Assembly: GCA_947491945.1 (NCBI GenBank)
Contig: CANLLN010000011.1
Location: 62,001-126,000, forward strand
DNA length: 64,000 bases
Source of the DNA: an uncultured Carboxylicivirga sp.
Lineage (GTDB): Bacteria; Bacteroidota; Bacteroidia; Bacteroidales; Marinilabiliaceae
Reading direction: 5' to 3'
Part shown: positions 14,784-22,291 of the stretch, piece after piece
How the letters are laid out: each line of letters begins with the position of its first letter
Position numbering within the stretch: the first letter of the stretch is position 1
Program-made: the position numbers and the translations under genes
The notes under the pieces: model-generated
Told to the model about the DNA's origin: nothing
The model's database searches: none
Seen by the model: the letters and a program-made list of their open reading frames with translations, nothing else

Positions 14784-15821
14784 TTAGTTTTTAATTTTGT
14801 TCATGTAATCGCGGGCCAGCTTTACCATTTCGCGACCCTGCCGCAGCATCTTTTCATTGCGCTTGGTGTGGAAAACCTTTATCCGTTGTTCTATTGGCAG
14901 CTCCATAAAACCAGCGGCAAACCAGTCAATATCAAGCGTACCGCTCATCTCGCACAGTTCCACCAGTCCAGCTTCGGTATAAATCATATTGCTTACCTTC
15001 TCTACCACAAAGGGTATATGTTCCGGACGTATGCAGCCATCCATGGTCATCAGGTTATACTTCCAGTCCATGCGCCTCAGCTCATCATCTACCAGTCGAA
15101 TGGGAGTATCTACTAAGGTGTAAATCAGCTCAGCCTCATCCATCTGCCACAGATCCATATACAATTGAAGCTGCCACTCGTACAACGTGCTTATCTTGGG
15201 TACTGCTCTCGGAAAAGTATCATGATCCCAACTGGTTTTAAAGTCGCGCACCTTACCCTGTACATTATCGGCCTCGCCAACCCAGTAATCATTCAGCTTG
15301 CGCTCGGTATTCTTCTCCAACTCTTGGCCAATGTATTGGCCGTACAGCTTAATAGACGCATCCTCCATTTCAATACCCTTGTCCATGTATTTTGTCTCAA
15401 TAACCTTGCGCCTTTTAAACACATCCTCTCTCACCAGCTCTTCACAAAGGGTTTTAGCACCATCGGACAACTGAATCTTAGCGCGCATCTTGGCACCTAA
15501 ATCATAATAGGTAGCCTCTTGATTCTCGGTAAGCGGCCGGCCAATGCCCATAAAGCGATCGTGATAGGCTGCATAAGTTTTCGCCTGGCTTTCTGTTAAT
15601 GGCTTAGGCAAGCCCCCCATCAACCGGCCAAAGCTGTGGCAGCGAAATAAGTAATCGTCGTAATTATCGCGAGTGGCAACATGACTAAAGCTGGCCTGTA
15701 CTTTTTTAGGGAATGGATTACGTGGCTTAAGTCGGGTCTTTTCTTTCTGCTCCATGGCCTCTAGCATGGAGGCGTAATCAGCGGGGAGACTCGCTCCCCC
15801 TTGTTTTAAAAAATCGCTCAT
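14784..15821 (-). CDS. PD-(D/E)XK exonuclease (YqaJ/RecB-like)
   Basis: The 345-aa protein shows the core of a PD-(D/E)XK nuclease: an acidic helix KGIEMEDASI (about 148-157), Asp185 in WVGEADNV, then D193 and K195 in VRDFKTSW, and Gln217 in YEWQLQLYM. This matches phage exonucleases that resect double-stranded DNA ends for single-strand annealing or RecT-type recombination. It lies immediately before a gp32-like ssDNA-binding protein gene (3-nt gap), which supports this. The first 100 residues are less conserved. Confidence 0.78.
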   Translation of the reverse strand: MSDFLKQGGASLPADYASMLEAMEQKEKTRLKPRNPFPKKVQASFSHVATRDNYDDYLFRCHSFGRLMGGLPKPLTESQAKTYAAYHDRFMGIGRPLTENQEATYYDLGAKMRAKIQLSDGAKTLCEELVREDVFKRRKVIETKYMDKGIEMEDASIKLYGQYIGQELEKNTERKLNDYWVGEADNVQGKVRDFKTSWDHDTFPRAVPKISTLYEWQLQLYMDLWQMDEAELIYTLVDTPIRLVDDELRRMDWKYNLMTMDGCIRPEHIPFVVEKVSNMIYTEAGLVELCEMSGTLDIDWFAAGFMELPIEQRIKVFHTKRNEKMLRQGREMVKLARDYMNKIKN

Positions 15822-15824
15822 ATC

Positions 15825-16394
15825 TTACCAGTTGTAAATTTCAAATGGATACTCGCCACGCCAGATGGCATTCAAATCAAGCAGCTGCTTTTCTTCAAGC
15901 TGTTGGATTACGTCTTCGATATCCGCCTGTAATGGCTTATGCGGTTTAGGTGTTACGGCAAACTCGGTATCATTTTTCCCGGTACCAGTGCGGTGGATAT
16001 TGATATCGAAGTCGCGCAGATCGCCCCAGTCTTCATCTTCGGCTAAGGCGTAGAGTGGCTTTAATACCGATATTTGGGTGATTTCAAGAATTTTCGGAGC
16101 CTTACTGGCGTAATCCCACACCAGCATAATCCAGAAGTGTTTCGATCCTTCAAAGTCGCCATCTTCATTACGCTTGGCTCTTACTTCTCGTAACGCATCT
16201 GTTGTAAAGTCGCCCTCTTCAATATGGCGGCGATGTGGCTTTTTATCTTCGGTAAACACCACGTAACCAAGCATTGGAGCACTTAATACACGTATTACAT
16301 TATCGCCAGGCGTAAGCTTCATAAACTGGCGAGTTTTATCAGGTACCTGGTAAGCTTCAGGTAGGAATGATCCTCTTTTTTCTATCTCTGTCAT
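15825..16394 (-). CDS. gp32-like ssDNA-binding protein (putative)
   Basis: The 189-aa product resembles the core of T4 gp32-like single-stranded DNA-binding proteins. It opens with KLTPGDNVIRVLSAPMLGYV, contains SKHFWIMLVWDYASKAPKIL and ITQISVLKPLYALAEDEDWG, and then FDINIHRTGTGKNDTEFAVT. This ordered set of an N-terminal strand, an FW-V-D strand and a helix-DWGD-FDI-RTG pattern is what supports the call. It would coat ssDNA made by the neighbouring exonuclease. The acidic C-terminal tail of gp32 is not obvious. Confidence 0.65.
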   Translation of the reverse strand: MTEIEKRGSFLPEAYQVPDKTRQFMKLTPGDNVIRVLSAPMLGYVVFTEDKKPHRRHIEEGDFTTDALREVRAKRNEDGDFEGSKHFWIMLVWDYASKAPKILEITQISVLKPLYALAEDEDWGDLRDFDINIHRTGTGKNDTEFAVTPKPHKPLQADIEDVIQQLEEKQLLDLNAIWRGEYPFEIYNW

Positions 16395-16396
16395 GA

Positions 16397-17593
16397 TTAT
16401 AGTTCGTTAATGTATTCAATTGAATTTTGAACCAATTCGGAAATATTGGCTGTTATTTGGGCGTACACCTTGTTGCTCTTATCGCTGTTTAGCGCTAACT
16501 GGGGTAGCTGAATCTTCGACAATACTTCAAGCATCTTTTCCTTATCCGGCTTAATAGCTTCCAGTCGGGCGGCTTCTTTATGAACCATAGCTTTTAATTC
16601 GGGCAATAACGCTGTTTCAAAAGCTTCATTGCTGGCACCTTCTACTTCCCACTTCTTAATAACCAGGTTGCCAAAGGTTAAATGGCCGGTTTCCTCATCG
16701 TAGGTATAGCCATTATCACTAAGGATAAGTTTACGGCGTTCAAACTCTTCTTTTGCTTCGGCTTCTGCCCTTTTTCGCGCCTCCTCGGCTTGTGCCTTCT
16801 GCCTGGCTTCTTCGGCTTTTCTACGCTCTGACTCCTTACGATCCAGCTCTGCTTTTTGCTTAGCCAACGCTTCACGATCGGCTTTCAACTTAGCCTCTTC
16901 CACCTGTCGTTTTTTTCGGGCTTCGGCTTCTGCTCTTTGGCGTTCAGCTTCCTGCCTCTTGCGCTCGGCTTCTGCTTCTTTTCGCTGTCTCTCCAATTCT
17001 TCACGCTCAATGCGCAATCGCTCAGCTTCAGCCAGGTTCGTTTCCTTCTGCTCAGCCATGGCCAGCACTTCTTTTTTAGCCGTTAGGAAATCATCTTCAA
17101 ACTCCTCTACATCGAGTGTTGTGTTTGAAATGTCTTCCATTATCACGCCAATGGTCTTAACCGTGGCTGTATTAATGGCTTTGATCTTCTCCTCCTTAAA
17201 AGCCTTGATAACATTCTGATGCTTGAGTATGCGCTGACGCTCCTGCCTGGCACGCTCTTCACGTTCCTTCTGACGCTGCTCATCATAGCGGTTAATTTCG
17301 GCTTGTTGCTTTTCCTCGTATGGCAAGGTGATGGCAATCAGATTGGCCGTTTCCTCCTTTACATCCTTACGGAACTCTGCAAGTTTCGAAGCAATAAGTT
17401 TTTCACCTTTCTGCAGCTCGGTTCTGCCAGACTTGAGGGCTGTTCGTCGCTGCTGAGCTTCTTTCAGTGTTTTGGTGTCGATGATTTCTACAAAAGGATT
17501 CTCTTTTACAAGGGTCTCCTGCTTCTGCCGTGCATTAATATACTCTGGCAGCATCCGAAAATCGGAAATTACCAATGTCTTTGTTTCTGACAT
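16397..17593 (-). CDS. Long coiled-coil phage protein (DUF1351-like)
   Basis: The 398-aa protein has an N-terminal globular part (residues 1-165, including ALKSGRTELQKGEKLIASKL and ITLPYEEKQQAEINRYDEQR), a long Arg/Glu/Ala coiled coil (~185-290), and a C-terminal globular domain with GYTYDEETGHLTFGNLVIKK. The N-terminal layout resembles DUF1351-type proteins found in phage recombination operons. The function is unknown; a structural or accessory recombination role is inferred from its place upstream of the ssDNA-binding protein and exonuclease genes. Confidence 0.65.
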   Translation of the reverse strand: MSETKTLVISDFRMLPEYINARQKQETLVKENPFVEIIDTKTLKEAQQRRTALKSGRTELQKGEKLIASKLAEFRKDVKEETANLIAITLPYEEKQQAEINRYDEQRQKEREERARQERQRILKHQNVIKAFKEEKIKAINTATVKTIGVIMEDISNTTLDVEEFEDDFLTAKKEVLAMAEQKETNLAEAERLRIEREELERQRKEAEAERKRQEAERQRAEAEARKKRQVEEAKLKADREALAKQKAELDRKESERRKAEEARQKAQAEEARKRAEAEAKEEFERRKLILSDNGYTYDEETGHLTFGNLVIKKWEVEGASNEAFETALLPELKAMVHKEAARLEAIKPDKEKMLEVLSKIQLPQLALNSDKSNKVYAQITANISELVQNSIEYINEL

Positions 17594-17604
17594 ATTAATA
17601 ATAT

Positions 17605-17772
17605 TTAGGTTATTGGAAATATCACTTTACAATCGGCACACTCCTGCCAGGCTCGTCCACTGGCTAATGAGTGATGTCAGCATTGGGGGCATTTTTGGTA
17701 AAACATCCGTTTGTGTTTAGGCTTAGGCTTGGGCTTATCCTTGGCTGATAGCATTCCTCTTCTATTACTCAT
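17605..17772 (-). pseudogene. Zinc-ribbon microprotein split by in-frame TGA
   Basis: From the ATG at 17772 the frame encodes a basic start (MSNRRGMLSAKDKPKPKPKH), a CPQC knuckle, and then TGA at 17679-17677. Reading on in the same frame gives HHSLASGRAWQECADCKV and a TAA at 17605. The second half supplies the matching CADC knuckle. A CPxCG zinc ribbon normally has Gly right after the second Cys; GGA to TGA is one substitution. It is either a fresh nonsense mutation, a read-through product, or a 31-aa peptide. The ATG overlaps the upstream gene's stop. Confidence 0.55.
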
Positions 17773-17923
17773 CTTTGCGGGCTTCTAAAAAGAACATCAA
17801 AGCCCCCAGTGCACATATTGGCAATAGTATCGCTTGGTGATAAGCACCGAAGAATATGGATATAGCACAGCCTAACGCCAGTAGTGTAAAAGCACTGGCA
17901 ATAACATAGTTTACAGTTTTCAT
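17765..17923 (-). CDS. Two-helix membrane microprotein, 52 aa
   Basis: The ORF from ATG 17923 to TAA 17765 encodes 52 residues. Two hydrophobic helices are clear: VIASAFTLLALGCAISIFF (7-25) and AILLPICALGALMFFLEA (31-48), joined by a short GAYHQ turn. A helical-hairpin inner-membrane protein is predicted. The stop codon overlaps the ATG of the zinc-ribbon frame (ATGAGTAA), so the two are coupled. No family recognised; a superinfection or membrane-modifying role is conceivable but unsupported. Confidence 0.5.
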   Translation of the reverse strand: MKTVNYVIASAFTLLALGCAISIFFGAYHQAILLPICALGALMFFLEARKDE

Positions 17924-17933
17924 TCGGATGGGT

Positions 17934-18212
17934 TTAGGTGGCCACTCTAAAGGCCTGTTCGATAAAAGAGTCTATCTCAGTCCGCTTGTAACGGATCCTG
18001 CTGTTTCCTTTTCCTGCTTTGTAGTAGGGTAACTGAATAGTTTTATCCTTGTAGCTCCCTCCTACCTTCTGCTTGATCATCACACCTTCGGTTCGCCAGT
18101 TTTCAAGTACATTGGCACTTACATCTAAATAGGCCATGGCTTCTTTCGTACTCAAATACCTTTTGGTGTTAATGTCGCAGATAACTTGTAGTGTTTGCTT
18201 AGGTCGGGCCAT
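17934..18212 (-). CDS. Excisionase-like helix-turn-helix protein
   Basis: The 92-aa protein has a winged-helix/MerR-like DNA-binding pattern: YLSTKEAMAYLDVSANVLEN (residues ~19-38), a basic wing (MIKQKVGGSYKDKTIQLPYY), then RIRYKRTEIDSFIEQAF, the usual end of excisionase-type HTH_17 domains. The loop between helix 2 and the wing is longer than usual. It lies 1 nt after the Rha gene, so an early regulatory or excision role is likely. The integrase it might help is not in this window. Confidence 0.65.
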   Translation of the reverse strand: MARPKQTLQVICDINTKRYLSTKEAMAYLDVSANVLENWRTEGVMIKQKVGGSYKDKTIQLPYYKAGKGNSRIRYKRTEIDSFIEQAFRVAT

Positions 18213-18213
18213 A

Positions 18214-18924
18214 TCAACATGCTTTTTTCGATAAAAACTTATTGATAAAATACACCTGCCCTTTGCCGGTTACTTTGGTGGTAATACTCACCAGTGGTTC
18301 TTTATCAGGTCGGCTGATAGTCCGCTCAATTACTTCGAACAAACCCAACTCCATTGCTCGCTGAGTAGGGCGGTTGTACTTTTCGCCATGCTTGCACAGG
18401 AAGTTATTCTCGCGCATCCAGCTAAACAGCCTGTTTTGTCCGATCTCGATGCCGTTCTGGCGCAGTATCTTGGCTAACTCACCAATAAGGATGCTTTTCT
18501 TTGAAGCTGTGACAGAATCGGCAAACAATACCTTTGGCGCCTGCTCTTTTATTTGAGCTTCAGCCAACATCTTTTTCTCAACCTCATCAGCCCAGGCTCT
18601 GGCAGCAATGGCAGGGTTCGAAAAATCGGGCAAGCCCTTTGTTTTCTCTAACTCTTCCCAGCGACGATTTACTTTAATTCGCAATTCGGCATTGTAACCG
18701 GTCATTAAGTCGAAGGTTTGCATCTTGGTCAATAAGTATTCACGATGTTGCTGGCTACCTGTGTTAGGATGGGTGTAATACCCCTCCCCAACTTTGGGGA
18801 GGCCCATATTTGCGTAATGACCGTTCAAATTATTAATGTCACGGCAAACATGATCGTGCCTTTTCCCTGTCAACTCGGCAATCTCCCGACTGCTCATAGT
18901 TGTTTTGATTGTGGCAACTTCCAT
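18214..18924 (-). CDS. Rha/KilAC antirepressor-type protein
   Basis: The 236-aa protein has an N-terminal Rha-type domain (SSREIAELTGKRHDHVCRDI, then HREYLLTKMQTFDLMTGYNA, ~10-80) and a C-terminal KilAC/ANT-like domain (about 135-236, with IGELAKILRQNGIEIGQNRL and FSWMRENNFLCKHGEKYNRP). Such fused proteins act as antirepressors or early regulators in temperate phages. Its ATG shares one base with the stop of the 63-aa gene, so both follow the leftward early promoter opposite the repressor. Confidence 0.85.
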   Translation of the reverse strand: MEVATIKTTMSSREIAELTGKRHDHVCRDINNLNGHYANMGLPKVGEGYYTHPNTGSQQHREYLLTKMQTFDLMTGYNAELRIKVNRRWEELEKTKGLPDFSNPAIAARAWADEVEKKMLAEAQIKEQAPKVLFADSVTASKKSILIGELAKILRQNGIEIGQNRLFSWMRENNFLCKHGEKYNRPTQRAMELGLFEVIERTISRPDKEPLVSITTKVTGKGQVYFINKFLSKKAC

Positions 18925-19115
18925 TAGGCGGTTCGGGTTACAGTTACAACTTTCCCGTCATCTTCAAGTTTAAACTTCGCTCCACCCATGCTCTTGCCAA
19001 CAGGGTATCTACGAGTGTTTAATGTGTCGTACTGACTAATTGGAAATTCCTCTTTTGAGCCAATAACCATACTTCTTAATACCGACGGTATAGGTCTAGT
19101 TTCAAGATTTTTCAT
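18924..19115 (-). CDS. Small early phage protein, 63 aa
   Basis: The 63-aa protein is the first gene of the leftward early operon, facing the repressor gene across a 109-bp control region. Its sequence (LRSMVIGSKEEFPISQYDTL, then GGAKFKLEDDGKVVTVTRTA) contains short strands ending in VVTVTR, a feature I associate with small Bacteroidota phage proteins of unknown function. The position is that of a Cro-type protein, but no helix-turn-helix is clear, so no name is given. Confidence 0.6.
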   Translation of the reverse strand: MKNLETRPIPSVLRSMVIGSKEEFPISQYDTLNTRRYPVGKSMGGAKFKLEDDGKVVTVTRTA

Positions 19116-19140
19116 ATCTTCGTTATTATTGTTATTATTT

Positions 19141-19172
19141 GCACGGGCTCAAATGTGCCGTTTGGCCTGTGC
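19141..19172. promoter_or_regulatory. Hairpin/dyad in early control region
   Basis: GCACGGGC (19141-19148) and GCCTGTGC (19165-19172) pair over 8 bp with one G-T wobble and a 16-nt loop. It lies in the divergent region between the 63-aa gene and the repressor. It may be a weak operator for the leftward promoter or a leader hairpin. A leftward near-consensus -7 box (CACATTTG on the minus strand) falls inside the loop. Confidence 0.4.
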
Positions 19173-19198
19173 TTATTTTTATTATTTACACTGCAAGT

Positions 19199-19257
19199 AT
19201 AGTATAAATTTATACTATCATCAAATGCTTATGGACAATAATTATACTACCATCAAA
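19199..19257. promoter_or_regulatory. Repressor operator: palindrome plus spaced direct repeat
   Basis: A perfect 20-bp palindrome, ATAGTATAAATTTATACTAT, spans 19199-19218, 6 bp before the repressor ATG. The 16-bp block TTATACTATCATCAAA (19210-19225) recurs with one mismatch at 19242-19257, exactly 32 bp (three helical turns) downstream, inside the coding region. This fits cooperative dimer binding that autoregulates the repressor gene. Confidence 0.6.
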
Positions 19258-20247
19258 GAGCGAGTTCTCTACTTTGCTAAAAATCAAAACATTGGTATTG
19301 AATTTTTATTGAAAAAAATTGGAATGACCTATGGAAGCTTTAAGGGGAAAGCAAAAAAAGGGACATTAAATTCAGATGCGATAGATAATTTATTAACCAT
19401 CTATCCAAATATAAATCCTCGTTGGTTAATTTCTGGACAAGGCGAGATGCTACTAAAAAGCAATGAAGAAGCTCAAGAGTTATTGGAAGAATCGAAAAAT
19501 AGATTTGACATAGACATTTTCCTAGAAAGACAAGGTTTAACATACGAAATACTGAGTGAAAAATCTATGGGTAACTACTCAGCTGAAGGTATTAGACAGA
19601 TGAGAAAGATTACAAATAAGATCCCATCTCAATTTATTGAGATGCTAAAAACTAATTTTGGCTCTCAAGCTGTTGATGAATGCTTTCGCCCAATCTCAAC
19701 AATAGAAGAAGAGTATTTATTAAAACAAACAAGGAAAGATTATTTACACACTGGTCCAACCGGCAACACATACAAAGACTTGAATAATGGCAAATATAAA
19801 GTTTCAGTTCCGCTAGTTCCTGCCTACGCTTACGCCCAATATCTTACCGATTATCAAGCTGACGAATTAAAAGAAAGATTTGAATATGTAGATTTTGTGG
19901 TTGACTTCATAGGAAAAGGCAAGTACTACGCTTTTGAAATAAAAGGCGATAGCATGGATGATGATTCTAAAAGGAGTATACCAGACGGCTCAACTGTATT
20001 GGCACGCGATGTAAAGCAAGAATATTGGAAAGATAAATTACACTTCAATAAGTTTCCTTACTGGATCATTGTTCATCAAAATTCAATCATGTGTAAGCAG
20101 ATAGTTGAACACGATGTGGAACGAGGTGTTATCAAATGTCACTCATTAAATGATTCACCCGAATACAGCGATTTTGAAGTTGATTTAAGAGAAGTTAGGC
20201 AACTGCTTAATATTGTAAAAGTTCAAACAGAAGTTAAGTTTTTGTAA
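19225..20247 (+). CDS. LexA/CI-like phage repressor (S24 family)
   Basis: The 340-aa repressor starts at ATG 19225 or 19231; a frame extension to 19129 would translate the operator and is rejected. The N-terminal half has an HTH region (MTYGSFKGKAKKG, then INPRWLISGQGEML) and a second similar region (RQGLTYEILSEKSMGNYSAE). The C-terminal half is S24 peptidase-like: nucleophile Ser in EIKGDSMDDD, IPDGSTVLARDV, and a candidate general-base Lys in IMCKQIVEHD. It should maintain lysogeny and self-cleave after DNA damage. Rightward, opposite to the early operon. Confidence 0.88.
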   Translation: MLMDNNYTTIKERVLYFAKNQNIGIEFLLKKIGMTYGSFKGKAKKGTLNSDAIDNLLTIYPNINPRWLISGQGEMLLKSNEEAQELLEESKNRFDIDIFLERQGLTYEILSEKSMGNYSAEGIRQMRKITNKIPSQFIEMLKTNFGSQAVDECFRPISTIEEEYLLKQTRKDYLHTGPTGNTYKDLNNGKYKVSVPLVPAYAYAQYLTDYQADELKERFEYVDFVVDFIGKGKYYAFEIKGDSMDDDSKRSIPDGSTVLARDVKQEYWKDKLHFNKFPYWIIVHQNSIMCKQIVEHDVERGVIKCHSLNDSPEYSDFEVDLREVRQLLNIVKVQTEVKFL

Positions 20248-20304
20248 TTCGTATAATATTAATTAATCCTTACATAAAATCGATGAAAAACCCAATGTAA
20301 TTCC

Positions 20305-20895
20305 ATGAAGTACTTAACAATAATTTTCGTATTAATAGCGCTATTAGGTTGCTCAAAACAACCAACTCAATACGACATTGTAAAACGCAACGCAAAACTC
20401 TACACAATACCACAACTAAACGACCCGAGTAGCTATGAATTTGCAAGCCTAAAGCTTATTGATTCAGTATTGTACAGAGATAATATCGAATACAAAAAAC
20501 AAAATATCAAGTGGCTTTTGCAATCAGATAAAGACATGCTAAAAAGCGCTGAAGATGCAAGAAATAGAGGCGGCTTGCTGGCAGAGCTAACTGACGAAAA
20601 GCAAATACAAGACTACAAGGGCAACATTAAGAAGTTGGAAGGAATATTAAAAGACATTGAAGCAAAAAAGCTAAGTCTTGGCGACACAATTAACCAGGCA
20701 GCTTCATATACCTATGAGTATTCATTTAGGGCAAAAAACGCAATGGGAGCTTTAGTGTTAGAAAAATACATTGTTCAAACAAAACCAGCTCCAAGCTTCG
20801 ACATCATCAACATGGCCAAAAATGCGAATAAGGTTCTTTTAAATCCTAACTCATTCCCTGGCTATGATGATATAATGTCCAAGTATAAACAATAA
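20305..20895 (+). CDS. Prophage-borne lipoprotein, 196 aa
   Basis: The product starts MKYLTIIFVLIALLGCSKQP, a short lipoprotein signal with lipobox LLGC (Cys16), so it is expected in the envelope. The mature part is helical and charged (residues ~65-125) with a later YTYEYSFRAKNAMGALVLEK strand-rich segment. I do not recognise a family. It sits between the repressor and the tRNA-derived attachment fragment and reads in the repressor direction. This is a classic place for lysogenic-conversion or superinfection-exclusion genes. That role is inferred from place and signal only. Confidence 0.65.
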   Translation: MKYLTIIFVLIALLGCSKQPTQYDIVKRNAKLYTIPQLNDPSSYEFASLKLIDSVLYRDNIEYKKQNIKWLLQSDKDMLKSAEDARNRGGLLAELTDEKQIQDYKGNIKKLEGILKDIEAKKLSLGDTINQAASYTYEYSFRAKNAMGALVLEKYIVQTKPAPSFDIINMAKNANKVLLNPNSFPGYDDIMSKYKQ

Positions 20896-21004
20896 CAAAA
20901 GAGCCTCAAGAGGCCTGTAATTTAGTTTTATTTTAGTTTTTTGAAAAATAATACCTTTCCTAATTCTTTGACTTACTGTGTTTTAATTAGTCTAATCCTT
21001 AGTA

Positions 21005-21046
21005 CTGGGGGACCAGGGGTCGCAGGTTCAAATCCTGTCATCCCGA
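21005..21046 (+). repeat. tRNA-Pro(GGG) 3' fragment: prophage attachment site
   Basis: The sequence contains the 7-nt anticodon loop CTGGGGG, the 3' anticodon strand ACCAG, a 5-nt variable region, a T-arm (GCAGG TTCAAAT CCTGT), the 3' acceptor strand CATCCCG and discriminator A. No 5' half exists upstream, so this is not a functional tRNA. Such duplicated 3' ends mark the distal att site of an element that integrated into a tRNA gene. The intact tRNA-Pro and the integrase are expected beyond the left edge. Confidence 0.8.
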
Positions 21047-21055
21047 CAATTGAAG

Positions 21056-21091
21056 AAAAAGACTTGTAGATTTATTCTGCAAGTCTTTTTT
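21056..21091 (+). terminator. Intrinsic terminator after att fragment
   Basis: A 15-bp stem (21056-21070 with 21076-21090, one U-G pair) closes a 5-nt loop and ends in a T-run. It would originally have terminated the tRNA transcript and came along with, or lies just outside, the att site. Apart from this and the tRNA fragment, 20,896-21,197 holds no gene. Confidence 0.8.
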
Positions 21092-21197
21092 CGTTTGAAA
21101 CACTCATTACTTCCATTTCACAAATAACTATTAACTTCGCGGACAATAAACAAGCACATAATTAGGCGGCTAGTCGGCACATCATAAAATATACACA

Positions 21198-22010
21198 ATG
21201 GAATTTAACAACATACTATTTGCTTTCGCATTAACCCTTTTTGCGGGTCTGAGCACGGGAATTGGCAGTGCCATGGCCTTTTTTGCCAAGCGCACCAACA
21301 CACGTTTTTTGGCTCTCTCACTAGGATTTTCTGCGGGCGTTATGATCTATGTATCGTTTGTTGAGATTTTTATGAAAGCTAAGAACACACTGATCGCCAA
21401 TTATGGCGAGGCACCCGGTACCTGGTACACCGTACTGGCCTTTTTTGGCGGCGTTATCTTCATTGCCCTCATCGATAAATTCATTCCCTCCGCCGAAAAC
21501 CCCCACGAGTTGCATTCCATTGAAGAGATGAACCGCCGCAGCGGACAAGTAAAGGACAAAAAGCTGATGCGCATGGGTACGTTTACGGCACTGGCCATCG
21601 GTATCCATAACTTCCCCGAAGGACTTGCCACCTTTACCGCAGCCTTGCAAGACCCCAACCTGGGTATCGCCATTGCCATTGCCATTGCCATACACAACAT
21701 CCCCGAAGGCATTGCCGTATCGGTACCCGTGTATTTTGCCACGGGTAACCGCAAAAAAGCCTTCCGCCTGAGTTTCCTCTCAGGTTTATCCGAGCCCATT
21801 GGTGCACTTATTGGCTATCTGATACTGATGCCATTTATGACACCATTAACCTTCGGTATCATCTTTGCCGGAGTGGCTGGCATCATGGTGTTTATCAGTC
21901 TTGATGAACTACTGCCTTCAGCGCGAGAATACGGTGAACATCACCTTTCCATCTACGGTTTGTTTGCCGGCATGGCCGTAATGGCCATTAGCCTGCTGTT
22001 ATTTCTTTAA
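21198..22010 (+). CDS. zupT: ZupT-type zinc/divalent metal transporter (ZIP)
   Basis: The 270-aa inner-membrane protein takes up Zn(II) and other divalent metals. Eight hydrophobic helices and the two signature metal-site helices, [13 protein letters not shown] and [14 protein letters not shown], identify the ZIP family; the paired HN-PEG motifs are those of ZupT. Length matches E. coli ZupT (257 aa). It is the first chromosomal gene after the prophage. The next gene is a TonB receptor with a possible metal-binding CxxC, which could supply the periplasm; this link is inferred from position. Confidence 0.93.
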   Translation: MEFNNILFAFALTLFAGLSTGIGSAMAFFAKRTNTRFLALSLGFSAGVMIYVSFVEIFMKAKNTLIANYGEAPGTWYTVLAFFGGVIFIALIDKFIPSAENPHELHSIEEMNRRSGQVKDKKLMRMGTFTALAIGIHNFPEGLATFTAALQDPNLGIAIAIAIAIHNIPEGIAVSVPVYFATGNRKKAFRLSFLSGLSEPIGALIGYLILMPFMTPLTFGIIFAGVAGIMVFISLDELLPSAREYGEHHLSIYGLFAGMAVMAISLLLFL

Positions 22011-22143
22011 AAAACATCTTTTTCCTGAAGGCTTGTACTAAGTTTTGAAAGCTTCCTATTCATCATAGCTTCTACGGAACGTTTCGTTATCAGTATTTTA
22101 TCACAGATAACCATTCTCTAAAACTTACGGAACGCTCTACTAT

Positions 22144-22271
22144 ACAAAACAGCTGATGCAATGAACCTTAAATCCACTATTCATTGCCCAACCTATAGAT
22201 TAATCACGAACATCATACTTTTTCCTAAACCTTTTTGCCAACAGGTGGTTGAAGTGAAATAGCTGTTTTGT
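22144..22271 (+). promoter_or_regulatory. Long-range inverted repeat in TonB-receptor leader
   Basis: ACAAAACAGCT (22144-22154) and AGCTGTTTTGT (22261-22271) are perfect 11-bp complements separated by 106 nt, ending 20 nt before the receptor ATG. A direct repeat TACGGAACG occurs at 22073-22081 and 22126-22134. The closing stem could fold the leader and control translation, or the motifs could be binding sites. No known riboswitch signature, including the B12 box, is seen. Confidence 0.4.
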
Positions 22272-22291
22272 AAAAAAATGTGATTAACAAT

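Noticed and set aside
17605-17772. Selenocysteine insertion at the in-frame TGA
   Set aside because: The TGA replaces a glycine position rather than Cys, and no SECIS-like hairpin is evident directly downstream.
21005-21046. Functional tRNA-Pro gene
   Set aside because: Only the 3' half from the anticodon loop is present; no 5' acceptor strand or D-arm lies upstream.
21321-21799. Leftward ORFs opposite zupT
   Set aside because: They are shadows of the strongly conserved zupT frame and resemble no protein.
22011-22291. Cobalamin riboswitch upstream of the TonB receptor
   Set aside because: No B12 box or conserved core elements were found; only a long-range 11-bp stem.
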